Part shown: positions 54,069-64,000 of the stretch, in pieces
How positions within the stretch are numbered: the stretch's first letter is position 1
Layout of the letters: each line of letters opens with the position of its first letter
Origin: Ureibacillus massiliensis 4400831 = CIP 108448 = CCUG 49529
GTDB lineage: Bacteria > Bacillota > Bacilli > Bacillales_A > Planococcaceae
DNA: 64,000 nucleotides
Assembly: GCF_000772965.1 (NCBI RefSeq)
Contig: NZ_JPVQ01000001.1
Coordinates: 186,001-250,000, forward strand
Direction of reading: 5' to 3'
Made by a program: the position numbers and the translations under genes
Notes under the pieces: generated by a model
What the model was told of the DNA's origin: nothing
What the model saw: the letters and a program-made list of their open reading frames with translations, nothing else
Databases searched by the model: none

Positions 54069-57000
54069 ATGGTGAAATTAGAGAAAGAACAAGCAGAACT
54101 AGGGGTATATCGTCCAAAACATCATGTTCGGTTTGTAACTGCTTCGAGCTTGTTTGATGGGCATGATGTATCCGTTAATATTATGAGAAGAATTTTACAA
54201 GCAAGTGGCGCAGAGGTGATACACCTTGGTCATAACCGTTCTGTAGAAGAGGTTGTGAATACAGCAATACAGGAGGATGCACAAGGCATTGCAGTTTCAT
54301 CTTATCAAGGTGGTCATATGGAATACTTTAAATATATGTATGACCTGCTCCAACAAAAGGGAGCACCCCATATTAAAATATATGGCGGTGGTGGCGGAGT
54401 AATTCTGCCACGAGAGATTAAAGAGCTCCATGAATACGGAATCGCTGGCATTTTCTCACCGGAAGATGGCATGAAATTAGGTCTTCAAGGAATGATTAAT
54501 AAACAGATTGAAGGAGCAGATTTTTCAACATTAACAGGGAATTATTTGGAGCTTCTAAATGAGCTTTCGACAGAGAGACCAGAAATTGTAGCAAACTTAA
54601 TTACAGCAGCTGAAATCGGTGGTTCTGAAGAAATCGCTCAGCTCATAATCGAAGCGAAAAAAATAGCACAAAAAACACCGGTTATCGGTATTACTGGTAC
54701 AGGTGGTGCAGGAAAATCATCCTTAACTGATGAATTGATTCTTCGGTTCCTACGAGAGTTCCCTGATAAGAAGGTTGCTATTATTTCAGTTGATCCAACA
54801 AAGCAAAAAACGGGTGGCGCCTTACTTGGTGACCGCATACGTATGAATGCCATATTCAATGATCGGGTTTATATGCGCAGTCTTGCCACGAGAGGGTCAA
54901 GAACAGAATTATCCGACTCTATCGGCGATGTGCTAACGATTGTTAAAGCGGCAGGATATGACCTAATCATTGTTGAAACGAGTGGTATTGGTCAAGGGGA
55001 TGCAGAAATTACAAAATATACAGATCTTTCAATGTATGTGATGACGAGCGAATTCGGTGCACCAACGCAGCTTGAAAAGATCGATATGATTGATTATGCA
55101 GATTTGATCGTTATAAATAAATTTGAGAAAAAAGGTTCTGAAGATGCCCTTAGACAGGTACAAAAGCAATACCAAAGATCCCACGGCTTATGGAATGAAA
55201 GCTTAGATCGTATGCCCGTTTACGGTACGATTGCAAGTCAATTTAATGATAAAGGAACGAATGCATTATTTGCTGCCCTTATTTCGAAGATAAATGAAAA
55301 GCTCCAATACAATTGGCAAACTTCCTTTGACCAGTTTGTGAAAACACAAAAACAAGACGTAATTATTCCAAATAACCGAAGATACTATTTAAGAGAAATT
55401 GCTGAAACGGTTCGCAATTACCATAAGCACGCAGCACAACAAGTAGAGCTTGCTCGAAAGCTATATCAATTAGAAGGTACGATTGAAACGGTCCGTACAC
55501 AAACACCAGATGCCGATGCTTTATTAGCTTCATTGACATCATTAGCAGAAGGTGTGAAAAGCCAACTAACTCAGCAATCGATCCGCATTATCGAAAACTG
55601 GGAAAAATTAAAGGAAGCCTATTCAGGTGATGAATTTGTTACAAAAGTACGGGATAAAGAAATACGAACAATCCTAACAACAACTTCTTTATCTGGTACA
55701 AAGATTCCTAAAATTTCATTACCAAAGTTTAAAGATTATGGTGAAATTCTACGATGGGTATATGCAGAAAATGTACCTGGCGAGTTTCCATATACAGCTG
55801 GTGTATTTCCATTCAAACGTGAAGGGGAAGATCCAAAGCGCCAATTTGCAGGGGAGGGTACACCAGAACGAACAAATAAACGATTCCATTATCTATCTAA
55901 GGATGACGATGCAAAACGGCTTTCAACTGCCTTTGATTCTGTAACATTGTACGGCGAAGACCCAGATTACAGACCGGATATTTACGGAAAAGTTGGGGAG
56001 TCTGGTGTTAGTGTTTGTACGTTAGAGGATATGAAAAAGCTCTATGATGGATTCGACTTATGTGCACCTAGTACTTCCGTTTCAATGACTATTAATGGTC
56101 CAGCACCTATTATATTAGCGATGTTCCTAAATACAGCGATTGATCAGCAAGTACGCCAAAAAGAACAAGAGCTTGGTAGACCGCTTTCGTTGGATGAATT
56201 TACAGAAGTGCGGGAAAAAACATTGCAGGTTGTGCGCGGGACAGTACAGGCGGATATTTTAAAAGAAGATCAAGGACAAAATACTTGTATCTTCTCTACG
56301 GAATTTGCACTTCGTATGATGGGAGACATTCAACAATACTTCATTGATCATAAAGTAAGAAATTATTATTCAGTATCGATTTCTGGCTATCATATTGCAG
56401 AAGCTGGTGCTAATCCAATATCTCAGCTTGCATTTACACTTGCAAATGGTTTCACATATGTTGAGTATTATTTAAGTCGAGGTATGAATATTGATGACTT
56501 TGCACCAAATCTTTCATTCTTCTTCTCTAATGGGCTAGATCCTGAGTATACAGTAATTGGTCGAGTAGCTCGTCGTATTTGGTCAATTGTCATGCGCGAT
56601 AAATACGGAGCAAATGAACGGTCTCAAAAATTGAAATATCATATCCAAACTTCTGGACGCTCCCTTCATGCACAAGAGATGGATTTCAATGATATACGCA
56701 CTACTCTACAAGCTTTGATGGCATTGCAAGATAATTGCAATTCATTGCATACAAATGCTTATGATGAAGCGATCACAACACCAACGGAAGAATCGGTTCG
56801 CCGTGCGATGGCAATCCAGCTTATTATTACGAAGGAACATGGTTTATCGAAAAATGAAAATCCAATGCAAGGTGCCTTTATTATTGAAGAGCTTACAGAC
56901 TTAGTAGAACAAGCAGTGTTGGACGAATTTGAACGGATTAATGATCGTGGTGGCGTATTAGGCGCGATGGAAACTCAATATCAGCGCGGGAAAATTCAAG

Positions 57001-57341
57001 AAGAATCCATGTATTACGAGCAATTAAAGCATACTGGACAATTACCGATTATTGGCGTCAATACCTACTTGAATCCGAATCCGAAAACAGAAGAAGAGAT
57101 AAATTCATTACAAGTGGCACGTGCTTCGAAAGAAGAAAAGGAGCTTCAAATTCATAATTTAAGAGATTTCCAAAAAACACATGAAGGTAAATGCGAAGAA
57201 GCCTTGAACAAATTAAAAGAAGTAGCACTGTCCGGTGGAAATATATTTGCACAATTAATGGAAACAGTGAGAGTAGCAAGTCTAGGACAAATTACAAAAG
57301 CTTTATATGAGGTTGGCGGAAAATATAGAAGAAATATGTAA
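54069..57341 (+). CDS. icmF: fused isobutyryl-CoA mutase IcmF
   Basis: Adenosylcobalamin enzyme of 1090 residues that interconverts isobutyryl-CoA and butyryl-CoA. The domain order is that of IcmF: an N-terminal B12-binding domain ([12 protein letters not shown] with axial His32, GGGGGV), a MeaB-like G-protein chaperone (P-loop [12 protein letters not shown], residues 207-218), a linker, then the substrate-binding TIM-barrel mutase (about 550-1090; [19 protein letters not shown]). The fused order separates it from methylmalonyl-CoA mutase. Cofactor can come from the B12 cluster at 37.5-40.5 kb. The ATG at 54069 follows AAAGGGG; an upstream ATG at 53997 is rejected. Confidence 0.94.
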   Translation: MVKLEKEQAELGVYRPKHHVRFVTASSLFDGHDVSVNIMRRILQASGAEVIHLGHNRSVEEVVNTAIQEDAQGIAVSSYQGGHMEYFKYMYDLLQQKGAPHIKIYGGGGGVILPREIKELHEYGIAGIFSPEDGMKLGLQGMINKQIEGADFSTLTGNYLELLNELSTERPEIVANLITAAEIGGSEEIAQLIIEAKKIAQKTPVIGITGTGGAGKSSLTDELILRFLREFPDKKVAIISVDPTKQKTGGALLGDRIRMNAIFNDRVYMRSLATRGSRTELSDSIGDVLTIVKAAGYDLIIVETSGIGQGDAEITKYTDLSMYVMTSEFGAPTQLEKIDMIDYADLIVINKFEKKGSEDALRQVQKQYQRSHGLWNESLDRMPVYGTIASQFNDKGTNALFAALISKINEKLQYNWQTSFDQFVKTQKQDVIIPNNRRYYLREIAETVRNYHKHAAQQVELARKLYQLEGTIETVRTQTPDADALLASLTSLAEGVKSQLTQQSIRIIENWEKLKEAYSGDEFVTKVRDKEIRTILTTTSLSGTKIPKISLPKFKDYGEILRWVYAENVPGEFPYTAGVFPFKREGEDPKRQFAGEGTPERTNKRFHYLSKDDDAKRLSTAFDSVTLYGEDPDYRPDIYGKVGESGVSVCTLEDMKKLYDGFDLCAPSTSVSMTINGPAPIILAMFLNTAIDQQVRQKEQELGRPLSLDEFTEVREKTLQVVRGTVQADILKEDQGQNTCIFSTEFALRMMGDIQQYFIDHKVRNYYSVSISGYHIAEAGANPISQLAFTLANGFTYVEYYLSRGMNIDDFAPNLSFFFSNGLDPEYTVIGRVARRIWSIVMRDKYGANERSQKLKYHIQTSGRSLHAQEMDFNDIRTTLQALMALQDNCNSLHTNAYDEAITTPTEESVRRAMAIQLIITKEHGLSKNENPMQGAFIIEELTDLVEQAVLDEFERINDRGGVLGAMETQYQRGKIQEESMYYEQLKHTGQLPIIGVNTYLNPNPKTEEEINSLQVARASKEEKELQIHNLRDFQKTHEGKCEEALNKLKEVALSGGNIFAQLMETVRVASLGQITKALYEVGGKYRRNM

Positions 57342-57434
57342 TAAATAAAAGTAGTCTAACGGTGTGTTGTTATTACTATGATAAATACAAAGATATAATT
57401 ATCTTATAGTAATATTAAAGGCAGGCTATAGCTT

Positions 57435-57560
57435 TTGAAACCAATTTTTCACAAGATCACAGTACTTGCATCTATCATTGCCGCCTTTCTTCTGTATAAT
57501 AGTGGAATGGGTGCTATTCCTTTATATATTACCTGTATATTTTTTTCATTTTTGGAATAG
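57435..57560 (+). CDS. possible tiny membrane protein ending at a T tract
   Basis: TTG at 57435 opens 41 residues (KPIFHKITVLASIIAAFLLY, then NSGMGAIPLYITCIFFSFLE). The message crosses a run of seven T just before the end. With one more T the frame would continue as FIFGIVAIYKIKNNKSN, a more natural second membrane helix and basic tail. It may be an indel mutant, a slippage site or not a gene; the ribosome site is weak. Confidence 0.35.
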   Translation: MKPIFHKITVLASIIAAFLLYNSGMGAIPLYITCIFFSFLE

Positions 57561-57693
57561 TAGCGATATATAAAATAAAAAACAATAAATCAAACTAGCA
57601 TAGTATATGATACTTTGTATATAATGGGTATTATTGTTAAGATTACTTTAGCGAAGCTTAAATGTAATGTATTAGAGAAAGGACGTGCACGAA

Positions 57694-58293
57694 TTGAACC
57701 TTCGTGAAATGACAAAAGAACAATTAGCAGAGGAATCGTTAATTGACCTAGCATATGCACTGTTAGAAGAAAAAAAATCACCTATCCCGTTTACGGATTT
57801 ATTAAAAGAAATTCAAAACTTAAATGGTGCTTCTGATGAAGAAATCCAAAAATATTTAGTACAATTTTACACAGATATGAACATTGATGGTCGTTTTTTA
57901 CTTAATCAGGAAACTCAATGGGGTCTTCGTGAATGGTACAAAGTGGAGACTATCGAAGAAGAAACAGCACCAACAGTTAAATCACGTAAGAAAAAATCAA
58001 AATCTGCTCTTCTTGATGATGAAGAAGAAATCGAAATTGATGAAGACGATTTAGTATTCGAGGAAGACTTCGAAGAGTTTGTTGAGGAAGAGATAGCTGA
58101 CGATGATGAAGAAGAAATCGATGATGAGGATATCGATTTCGATGAAGACATAGATGCAATAGACTCTGACGTGGATGTTGAAGTCGATGTAGATGAAGAA
58201 ATCGACGATGATTTAATCGATGACGAAGAAGCATTTATCATTGATGATGAAGAAGAGGAACTAGATGAAGAAGATGTAGAGGAAGAAGAATAA
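57694..58293 (+). CDS. rpoE: RNA polymerase delta subunit
   Basis: Delta factor of Firmicutes RNA polymerase, which aids promoter selectivity and enzyme recycling. The folded N-terminal HARE-HTH domain covers about residues 1-85 (EESLIDLAYALLEEKKSPIP, QFYTDMNIDGRFL, WGLREWY), then a basic KSRKKKSKSA patch and a disordered Asp/Glu tail of about 95 residues. TTG at 57694 is preferred, with AAAGGA ten bases upstream; GTG at 57685 is only one base from that site. It lies upstream of pyrG as in B. subtilis. Confidence 0.93.
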   Translation: MNLREMTKEQLAEESLIDLAYALLEEKKSPIPFTDLLKEIQNLNGASDEEIQKYLVQFYTDMNIDGRFLLNQETQWGLREWYKVETIEEETAPTVKSRKKKSKSALLDDEEEIEIDEDDLVFEEDFEEFVEEEIADDDEEEIDDEDIDFDEDIDAIDSDVDVEVDVDEEIDDDLIDDEEAFIIDDEEEELDEEDVEEEE

Positions 58294-58360
58294 ATTATTT
58301 TGAACCTTGCGCTTTATATCGGTAATTTCAAGTTTTGTCACTTTTTCATTCTGAAATGAC

Positions 58361-58477
58361 TTGACTTCTTTATATGATACGTTTAATCTTTTACTTGGGC
58401 TCCATTAGAAATGGAGATTGGCCGTGATTATTCAAAGCTCCCCCTGCAACATATGCAGGAGGAGCTTTTTTGTTTTT
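58361..58477 (+). promoter_or_regulatory. pyrG promoter and CTP-responsive attenuation leader
   Basis: TTGACT (58361-58366), a 17-base spacer and TAATCT (58384-58389) place +1 at GGGCTCC (58397). Downstream, AGCTCCCCCTGCA (58436-58448) pairs with TGCAGGAGGAGCT (58454-58466), followed by a T run, forming a terminator. In B. subtilis pyrG, low CTP causes RNA polymerase to stutter at the initial GGG. The added G residues pair with the C-rich 5' arm of the terminator and open it. The initial GGGCTC and the AGCTCCCCC arm here fit that scheme. Confidence 0.78.
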
Positions 58478-58868
58478 TAGCTCGGTAATATTTTATTTGT
58501 TGATGAAAGTTGATAGTCGTAAAATGCTAAGGTGAAGTAACGAATACGCGTCCGACTAAGTTAATTTTGGAAACGAAAATCAACAATATAGTAAGTTTCA
58601 GAGCTTTATTTATAAAAGCAAGGTATCACAACTTCGTATCAAAAATACTTGTACATAGTGCTGTGTACCTTGTGCAAGATAATAAATACACTTATTGTAA
58701 AGTGCGCCAAAAACCCTTCCAATCACATCAATGAAAAAATAAAAGAAAAGTAAATAGTGATTCATTGTATAGCTATGAAAAACTCGTGGAAGGTTGCTTA
58801 TATAAAAGCACGACTCGAGGAACTCAAGGCTTTTCTTATTTTTTAAACGTATAAGAGGAGGATAACAA
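58478..58868 (+). other. long pyrG leader between attenuator and start codon
   Basis: About 390 bases with no gene recognised. It contains several small inverted repeats, such as TGCTT/AAGCA near 58797 and AAAAGC/GCTTTT near 58806-58837. This is a long distance for an attenuator-controlled gene; a second promoter in this stretch is possible. Confidence 0.4.
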
Positions 58869-60470
58869 ATGACAAAGTATATTTTCGTAACAGGTGGAGT
58901 AGTTTCATCACTAGGGAAGGGAATTGTAGCATCTTCTCTTGGAAGACTATTAAAAAATAGAGGACTACAAGTAACGATTCAAAAATTTGATCCATACTTA
59001 AACATTGACCCAGGTACAATGAGTCCATATCAACACGGTGAAGTTTTCGTAACAGATGATGGTGCAGAGGCTGACTTAGACTTAGGTCACTATGAACGTT
59101 TCATCGATATTAATTTAGGTAAGCACTCGACAGTAACTTCTGGACGTGTATACCAATCGGTTCTTGCAAAAGAACGTCGTGGTGATTACAACGGTAAAAC
59201 GGTACAAGTTATTCCTCATGTAACAAATGAAATTAAAGACCGTATTCAACGCGCAGGCCGTGAAACAAACGCAGATATCGTTATTACAGAGGTAGGCGGT
59301 ACTGTTGGTGATATCGAGTCTTTACCATTCTTAGAGGCGATTCGCCAAATGAAATCCGACCTTGGCCATAACAATGTTATGTATGTTCACTGTACTTTAA
59401 TTCCGTACATTGCAGCTGCTGGGGAATTAAAAACAAAACCAACTCAACATTCAGTGAAGGAATTACGTTCACTTGGAATTCAACCAAACATTATTGTAGT
59501 TCGTACAGAGCACCCTGTTTCTCAAGAAATGAAAGAGAAGTTAGCTTTATTCTGTGATGTAACGCCTCGAGATATTATTGAGTCCCGTGATGCAAATTAT
59601 TTATACGAGATTCCTCTAAACCTTCATGCTCAAGATTTTGATGATATCGTTTTAGAACACTTCCGCATTGAAGCACCAGAAGCGAATATGGAAGAATGGA
59701 AAGAGCTTGTTGATAAAGTTGCCAATTTAAAACATAAAACACGCATTGCTCTTGTTGGGAAATATGTAGAGCTACAAGATGCGTACATTTCAGTTGTAGA
59801 AGCATTGAAACATGCTGGCTATGTTTATAATTCTGATATCGAAGTTGACTGGATCAATGCTGAAGATGTAACAGAAGAAAATGTTCATGAGTTATTAAAT
59901 ACTGCAGACGGGATACTTATTCCAGGTGGATTCGGAGACCGTGGTATCGAGGGGAAAATCTCAGCAATTAAATATGCCCGTGAAAATGATGTGCCATTAT
60001 TAGGGATTTGTTTAGGTATGCAACTTGCATCTATCGAATTTGCTCGTAACGTATTAGGTCTAAAAGGGGCACATACTACTGAGATTGATAAAGAAACACC
60101 ATACCCAATTATCGACTTCTTACCAGATCAAAGTGATGACATCGATTTAGGTGGTACATTACGTTTAGGACTATATCCTTGTAAATTAAAAGAAGGCTCT
60201 CGTGCGATGGAAGCTTATAATGACGAACTAGTATACGAACGTCACCGTCATCGTTATGAATTCAATAATGAATTCCGTGAAGCAATGGAAGCTGAAGGTC
60301 TTGTATTCTCAGGGACAAGCCCAGATAATAAACTAGTTGAAATTATCGAATTACCAGAGAAAAAATTCTTCGTGGCATGTCAATTCCACCCAGAATTTGT
60401 ATCTCGTCCACAACGCCCGCAACCATTATTCCGTGAGTTCGTTGGCGCAGCATTTAATAATAAAAAATAA
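58869..60470 (+). CDS. pyrG: CTP synthase
   Basis: Makes CTP from UTP, ATP and glutamine; cytoplasmic, forms tetramers and filaments. The amidoligase domain (residues 1-265) starts [18 protein letters not shown], and the class-I glutamine amidotransferase domain (about 290-533) has the nucleophile in [11 protein letters not shown] and the His-Glu pair in CQFHPEF. Its 533 residues are the normal length. GAGGAGG precedes the ATG. A CTP-sensing attenuator lies upstream. Confidence 0.97.
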   Translation: MTKYIFVTGGVVSSLGKGIVASSLGRLLKNRGLQVTIQKFDPYLNIDPGTMSPYQHGEVFVTDDGAEADLDLGHYERFIDINLGKHSTVTSGRVYQSVLAKERRGDYNGKTVQVIPHVTNEIKDRIQRAGRETNADIVITEVGGTVGDIESLPFLEAIRQMKSDLGHNNVMYVHCTLIPYIAAAGELKTKPTQHSVKELRSLGIQPNIIVVRTEHPVSQEMKEKLALFCDVTPRDIIESRDANYLYEIPLNLHAQDFDDIVLEHFRIEAPEANMEEWKELVDKVANLKHKTRIALVGKYVELQDAYISVVEALKHAGYVYNSDIEVDWINAEDVTEENVHELLNTADGILIPGGFGDRGIEGKISAIKYARENDVPLLGICLGMQLASIEFARNVLGLKGAHTTEIDKETPYPIIDFLPDQSDDIDLGGTLRLGLYPCKLKEGSRAMEAYNDELVYERHRHRYEFNNEFREAMEAEGLVFSGTSPDNKLVEIIELPEKKFFVACQFHPEFVSRPQRPQPLFREFVGAAFNNKK

Positions 60471-60521
60471 AATCTCTCTTTTTAGTAAAAGGGAATCTTT
60501 AAATTCTCAATGATTGAAACG

Positions 60522-60570
60522 AAAAAAGGCTATTTTCCAAACCATTCAGTTTGGAGAGTAGCCTTTTTAT
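60522..60570. terminator. bidirectional terminator between pyrG and ywjG
   Basis: AAAAAGGCTA and TAGCCTTTTT, with inner TCCAAAC/GTTTGGA, form a long stem between convergent genes. Confidence 0.9.
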
Positions 60571-60631
60571 AATATTTAATCTAGATTTAATTTTAATTGT
60601 TTAAAATAGATAAAATTGAATTCAAAAAGAA

Positions 60632-61165
60632 CTAGAGAAGTTCATCATCGGTAAAAATCATTTCATCATAGCTTAATTTTATCGCTTCATAAACAAACAA
60701 TGCAGCTATTAAATGAGGGATCACGGTTCTTTCACCAAGTTTTGTAGGATGTGGTAAAATACCACCACGAATTTTCATAGAAACATACGTATAGGCCAAC
60801 TCGCTTAATTCGTTTGTTTCACTTGCTGGTTCACTTGCCACAACCGCAAAAGGAATAAACTCATCATTCAGCTTTTTAGCCAGCTGAAGGGCATCTGCAT
60901 TTTGACAGCTTTTTGTAAAAATACAAACACGATCAACATCCGTAATTTCAACATCCTTTGACCATTTCACGAGCTTATAAAAAGGTTCTGTACTATGTAA
61001 TGCATTAAATTCTACTGGCTCTAAATTATCAAAACATGCAAAATAAATGTTTCCTTCACCAACGGATGCCTGTGCAAGCAGTCGTGCCGTTTCTTCTATA
61101 ACTTCTTCCTCGCTTTGAGAAATTCTTTGTAATAATCCTGTTAATTGGGTAGTAAGTATTTTCAA
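60632..61165 (-). CDS. ywjG: YwjG family protein (DUF2529)
   Basis: A 177-residue protein of DUF2529. The pattern resembles a SIS-type phosphosugar-binding fold (GEGNIYFACFDN, VDRVCIFTKSCQNADALQLA, PFAVVASEPAS, GILPHPTKLGERTVIPHL), but no activity is known. The start is TTG at 61165 with AAAGGTGG seven bases upstream. It lies between pyrG and spo0F, opposite to both, as in B. subtilis. Confidence 0.86.
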   Translation of the reverse strand: MKILTTQLTGLLQRISQSEEEVIEETARLLAQASVGEGNIYFACFDNLEPVEFNALHSTEPFYKLVKWSKDVEITDVDRVCIFTKSCQNADALQLAKKLNDEFIPFAVVASEPASETNELSELAYTYVSMKIRGGILPHPTKLGERTVIPHLIAALFVYEAIKLSYDEMIFTDDELL

Positions 61166-61343
61166 AATTATGCCACCTTTCGACTTTATTATATAAAGTT
61201 ATTTTGATAAAAACAAAATTTCTATACTTAATAAAACAAAATCCCACGAAAAATTATATTATTTTATTTTTTTCGACTATATTAAAAGATATATATAAAA
61301 TAGTTGTTATAAAAATGTTTAGGGTACCAGAAAAAAGGGAATT

Positions 61344-61370
61344 AAAGGAATTGGATTGAATATATCGAAT
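61344..61370 (+). promoter_or_regulatory. sigma-H type promoter of spo0F
   Basis: AAAGGAATT (61344-61352), 11 bases, then ATCGAAT (61364-61370) fits the sigma-H pattern RnAGGAwWW-N11-RnnGAAT. It lies 35 bases before the spo0F start. A near Spo0A box (TTCGACT, one mismatch to the reversed consensus) is at about 61269. Confidence 0.7.
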
Positions 61371-61405
61371 ATTATATTAAATCAGGAATGTTGGGGGCAA
61401 TGAAG

Positions 61406-61795
61406 GTGAAGGAATTATTAATTGTAGATGACAATCGTGGTATAAGAATGTTGCTGGAAGAGGTCTTTAGTAAAGATGGATATTTAGTTCATCTAGCTAC
61501 AAATGGTGCGGAGGCTATTAGTATTGCAGAAAATAAGGATATTCATTGTGTCTTACTAGATATGAAATTACCTGACATGAACGGCATTGAAATATTGAAA
61601 ACCATCGTACAATTCAAAAAAAATCTACCTTTCATCATGATGTCTGCCTATGCAGAGCAAGATTTAATAGAAAAAGCGAAAAATAATGGAGCTATTCATT
61701 TCATAACAAAACCCTTTAATATCCATGAATTAAAAGAGTTAGTTAGCAAATTTATTAAAAGTCATTCAGAATTACGGGTTAATGAAATTATTTAG
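61406..61795 (+). CDS. spo0F: sporulation phosphorelay response regulator Spo0F
   Basis: Single-domain receiver that carries phosphate from sporulation kinases to Spo0B. From GTG 61406 it has 129 residues. The acidic pocket is Asp8-Asp9 (LLIVDD), the phosphoacceptor Asp52 is in VLLDMKLPDMNG, and the conserved Lys is in ITKPFN. There is no output domain. GTG at 61406 has GGGGG eight bases upstream and gives a Spo0F-like N terminus; ATGs at 61388 and 61400 are upstream options. Position between ywjG and fbaA is as in B. subtilis. Confidence 0.93.
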   Translation: MKELLIVDDNRGIRMLLEEVFSKDGYLVHLATNGAEAISIAENKDIHCVLLDMKLPDMNGIEILKTIVQFKKNLPFIMMSAYAEQDLIEKAKNNGAIHFITKPFNIHELKELVSKFIKSHSELRVNEII

Positions 61796-62092
61796 AAGTT
61801 CATGTCACTATGTTTACATTTATTAAAGATTGACGGAAAATATTTACAATGAATATATTATGAATTTGAGGGAAACGCTTTATTTCGTGAATAAAGTTTG
61901 GGACGCTAAACATATTTATTACAATTATTAAGATATTTTTACACAAATTTGAAGGCTGTGGTTATTGTTCTAGTATTTCAATCGGCAGCTTTATAAGTGA
62001 TATTATTGGGGAATATGTCAAAATGATTTCATTATTTAAGCTAGTATTAAAAAGGTGCACGAAAGCTGATAAAACGCCTTTCATATGAAAAA
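61796..62092. other. intergenic region between spo0F and fbaA
   Basis: No gene seen. It contains a small hairpin CTTTATT/AATAAAG near 61880-61900 and a possible -35 TTGACG near 61832. The fbaA promoter is expected here but I cannot place it confidently. Confidence 0.35.
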
Positions 62093-62130
62093 CGGACGCC
62101 TCCATACGACTTGTGAGGCGTCCGCCTTTT
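62093..62130 (+). terminator. strong hairpin upstream of fbaA
   Basis: CGGACGCCTC and GAGGCGTCCG form a perfect 10-bp GC-rich stem followed by CCTTTTTG, 58 bases before the fbaA start. It either ends the spo0F transcript or attenuates fbaA. Confidence 0.8.
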
Positions 62131-62187
62131 TGATATGATGATATGGAATATTACACAAATAATTCTATCTTCAGGAGGATTTTCATA

Positions 62188-63042
62188 ATGCCATTAGTAT
62201 CGATGAAAGAAATGTTAATAAAAGCAAAAAATGAAGGGTATGCTGTAGGTCAGTTCAATATTAATAACCTGGAATTTACTCAAGCAATTTTACAAGCGGC
62301 AGAAGAAGAAAAATCTCCAGTGATCCTTGGTGTATCTGAAGGCGCAGGAAAATATATGGGTGGATTTGTTGCGGTGGTTCATATGGTTAAAGGCTTAATG
62401 GAAAGCTATAAAATCACAGTGCCTGTTGCCATTCATTTAGACCACGGTTCAAGTTTTGATAAATGTAAAGAAGCAGTAGATGCAGGATTTACTTCAGTTA
62501 TGATTGATGCTTCACATCATCCGTTTGAAGAAAACGTAAAAATTACAAAAGAAGTAGTCGAATATGCACATGCAAATAATGTTTCAGTAGAAGCTGAGCT
62601 TGGTACAGTTGGCGGTGACGAAGATGGGGTAATCGGAGGAATTATCTACGCGAACCCAGAGGAATGTAAAGCGCTTGTTGAACAAACAGCTATCGATTGC
62701 CTAGCACCTGCTTTAGGTTCTGTTCACGGTCCTTACAAAGGTGAACCAAACCTAGGATTTGCTGAAATGGAGGAAATCTCAAATTTAACTGATTTACCTC
62801 TTGTTTTACACGGTGGAACTGGTATCCCAACAAAAGATATTCAACGTTCTATTTCATTGGGTACAGCTAAAATTAATGTAAATACTGAAAACCAAATTGC
62901 AGCAACAAAAGTAATTCGCGAAATTTTAGAAAATGACAAAAAAGTTTACGACCCACGCAAATATTTAGGTCCAGCTCGTGAAGCTATTAAAACAACAGTT
63001 ATTGGAAAAATGCGCGAATTTGGTAGCTCTCAAAAAGCGTAA
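62188..63042 (+). CDS. fbaA: fructose-bisphosphate aldolase, class II
   Basis: Zinc aldolase of glycolysis and gluconeogenesis, 284 residues. Metal and catalytic motifs are [47 protein letters not shown] and [13 protein letters not shown]. The ATG at 62188 follows AGGAGG and gives [10 protein letters not shown], the family N terminus; an upstream ATG at 62143 is rejected. It is followed, as in B. subtilis, by a transaldolase gene. Confidence 0.95.
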   Translation: MPLVSMKEMLIKAKNEGYAVGQFNINNLEFTQAILQAAEEEKSPVILGVSEGAGKYMGGFVAVVHMVKGLMESYKITVPVAIHLDHGSSFDKCKEAVDAGFTSVMIDASHHPFEENVKITKEVVEYAHANNVSVEAELGTVGGDEDGVIGGIIYANPEECKALVEQTAIDCLAPALGSVHGPYKGEPNLGFAEMEEISNLTDLPLVLHGGTGIPTKDIQRSISLGTAKINVNTENQIAATKVIREILENDKKVYDPRKYLGPAREAIKTTVIGKMREFGSSQKA

Positions 63043-63537
63043 TAAATAATATATAAAGAATGCAGTAAAATTTATCCCGCATTAACAGGTGCTATTTTCC
63101 AAAGTTATTAAACGAGAGTGGAGAAAGTGCCTGTAATGCCCGATTGGTTCGGCCCAACACAAAGTTGGTCACTTAGGTGTTGCCCTAAAGGCAATTTGCG
63201 ACGAGTAAAAGCGCATCGACCATGAGCAGGACATGGCGGTTTAATTTAGCCTAAGTTCCAAATATTAGTGATGAAGCGGAATAAATTTGTATTTTCCTTT
63301 CACAACTATTGCTCCTTGATGCCACCCTATGTGATAGAACCCCACTCACTAAATTATCGTTTCACTTTATTATTAAACGAATTACGTGTATTATCCATAA
63401 ATAACATGGCACGTATGCTAATAAGATTTTTTCATTCACAAAATGAAATGTAATATATATGCAAAAGAAGTGTTTGATGAAAAAAGAACCTTTACTGGTT
63501 TTTAAATCGTTTTTTAAATAGAATAGGGGGCATAAAA
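63043..63537. other. intergenic region between fbaA and transaldolase gene, with repeat fragment
   Basis: No confident gene. From about 63140 to 63240 there is a structured stretch with CCAAC/GTTGG and GCCTAAAGGC-like pairs. It ends in AATTTGCGACGAG at 63192, the motif repeated three times at 48.4 kb. An ORF of 61 residues at 63268-63453 has no ribosome site and no recognisable family. Confidence 0.5.
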
Positions 63538-64000
63538 ATGAAATTTTTTATAGATACAGCAAATTTTGATGAAATAACTGAAGCACATTCTTGGGGTATT
63601 ATCTCAGGAGTGACAACAAATCCTTCATTAGTTGCAAAGGAAGAGAACATTTCTTTCCACGATCGTCTTCGTGAAATTGCAGAACTAGTCGATGGATCTG
63701 TAAGTGGTGAAGTCATTTCACTAGATGCTGAAGGTATGATTAAAGAAGGTCTTGAATTAGCAAACATTGCACCAAATATCACAGTAAAATTACCAATGAC
63801 ACCAGAAGGTTTGAAAGCGTGTAAATACTTTTCTGAAAAAGGTATTAAAACGAACGTGACATTAATTTTTAGTGCAAACCAAGCATTAATGGCAGCACGT
63901 GCGGGCGCTACATATGTTTCGCCGTTTATTGGCCGATTAGATGATATTGGGCAAAGTGGGAGTGAATTAATATCAACAATTGCGGATATTTTTGCAATTC
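63538..64000 (+). CDS. transaldolase, small TalC/FsaA type (3' end outside window)
   Basis: The 5' 154 codons of a small transaldolase-like protein. [13 protein letters not shown], the GVTTNPSL motif, [12 protein letters not shown] with the Schiff-base Lys, and [19 protein letters not shown] then [13 protein letters not shown] are all family-diagnostic. It acts in the pentose phosphate pathway or as a fructose-6-phosphate aldolase-like enzyme. AGGGGG precedes the ATG. The gene runs off the window edge intact. B. subtilis has ywjH (tal) at this place. Confidence 0.92.
   Translation, partial: MKFFIDTANFDEITEAHSWGIISGVTTNPSLVAKEENISFHDRLREIAELVDGSVSGEVISLDAEGMIKEGLELANIAPNITVKLPMTPEGLKACKYFSEKGIKTNVTLIFSANQALMAARAGATYVSPFIGRLDDIGQSGSELISTIADIFAI

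Noticed and set aside
57915-58241. Serine-rich ORF of 108 residues on the minus strand
   Set aside because: It is antisense to the Asp/Glu codons of the rpoE acidic tail and has no independent support.
63268-63453. 61-residue ORF between fbaA and the transaldolase gene
   Set aside because: No ribosome site and no recognisable family; treated as intergenic.

Overview
The window is AT-rich chromosomal DNA from an endospore-forming, low-GC Gram-positive bacterium, most likely a member of the Planococcaceae (Lysinibacillus/Solibacillus/Ureibacillus type). The evidence is gene order and content. Long blocks follow the Bacillus subtilis ywd-ywf-ywh-ywi-ywj order: pdxK, ung, ywdI, ywdK, gerQ, hemQ, lipL, rsfA, ywfO, ywhD, pbpG, speB, ywiB, argS, then fadF, acyl-CoA dehydrogenase genes, rpoE, pyrG, ywjG, spo0F, fbaA and transaldolase. 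Sporulation genes (gerQ, rsfA, spo0F, a decayed cwlJ) and bacillithiol synthesis (bshB2) agree. The genus is inference; the synteny rests on my memory of B. subtilis.

Layout. 0-3.1 kb: a three-gene ABC importer operon. 3.3-4.3 kb: a NERD-domain protein, followed by a 21-bp-period repeat array. 4.8-10 kb, minus strand: ilvA, a YjiH-like membrane protein, bshB2-yojF, pdxK. 10.3-12 kb: ung, a tiny Cys-rich protein, ywdI, ywdK. 12.3-16.7 kb: an M20 peptidase, a chemoreceptor, gerQ, a multiply frameshifted cwlJ relic and a tiny membrane protein. 16.8-28.5 kb: conserved housekeeping genes with a second large repeat array. 28.8-32.4 kb: a MerR-controlled acyl-CoA ligase/dehydrogenase operon. 32.7-37.2 kb: an acyl-CoA-dehydrogenase-like flavoprotein joined to a polar amino-acid (cystine-type) ABC importer. 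37.5-40.5 kb: cobalamin uptake, cobinamide salvage and adenosylation. 40.5-45.3 kb: an accessory island of decayed insertion sequences, a frameshifted membrane gene and two related exported proteins. 46.1-57.3 kb: fatty/branched-chain acid oxidation (fadF, thiolase, hydroxyacyl-CoA dehydrogenase, two acyl-CoA dehydrogenases, a TetR regulator, fused isobutyryl-CoA mutase). 57.7-64 kb: rpoE, pyrG with a CTP-attenuation leader, ywjG, spo0F, fbaA and a transaldolase cut by the window edge.

The genes connect. The B12 cluster can supply adenosylcobalamin to the mutase at 54.1 kb, and the two fatty-acid blocks each carry a local regulator and a candidate operator. Among non-coding features, two sequence-unrelated intergenic repeat families both repeat at exactly 21 bp, about two helical turns. 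A decayed cwlJ lies beside an intact gerQ, its functional partner. No CRISPR array, rRNA, tRNA or prophage was seen.
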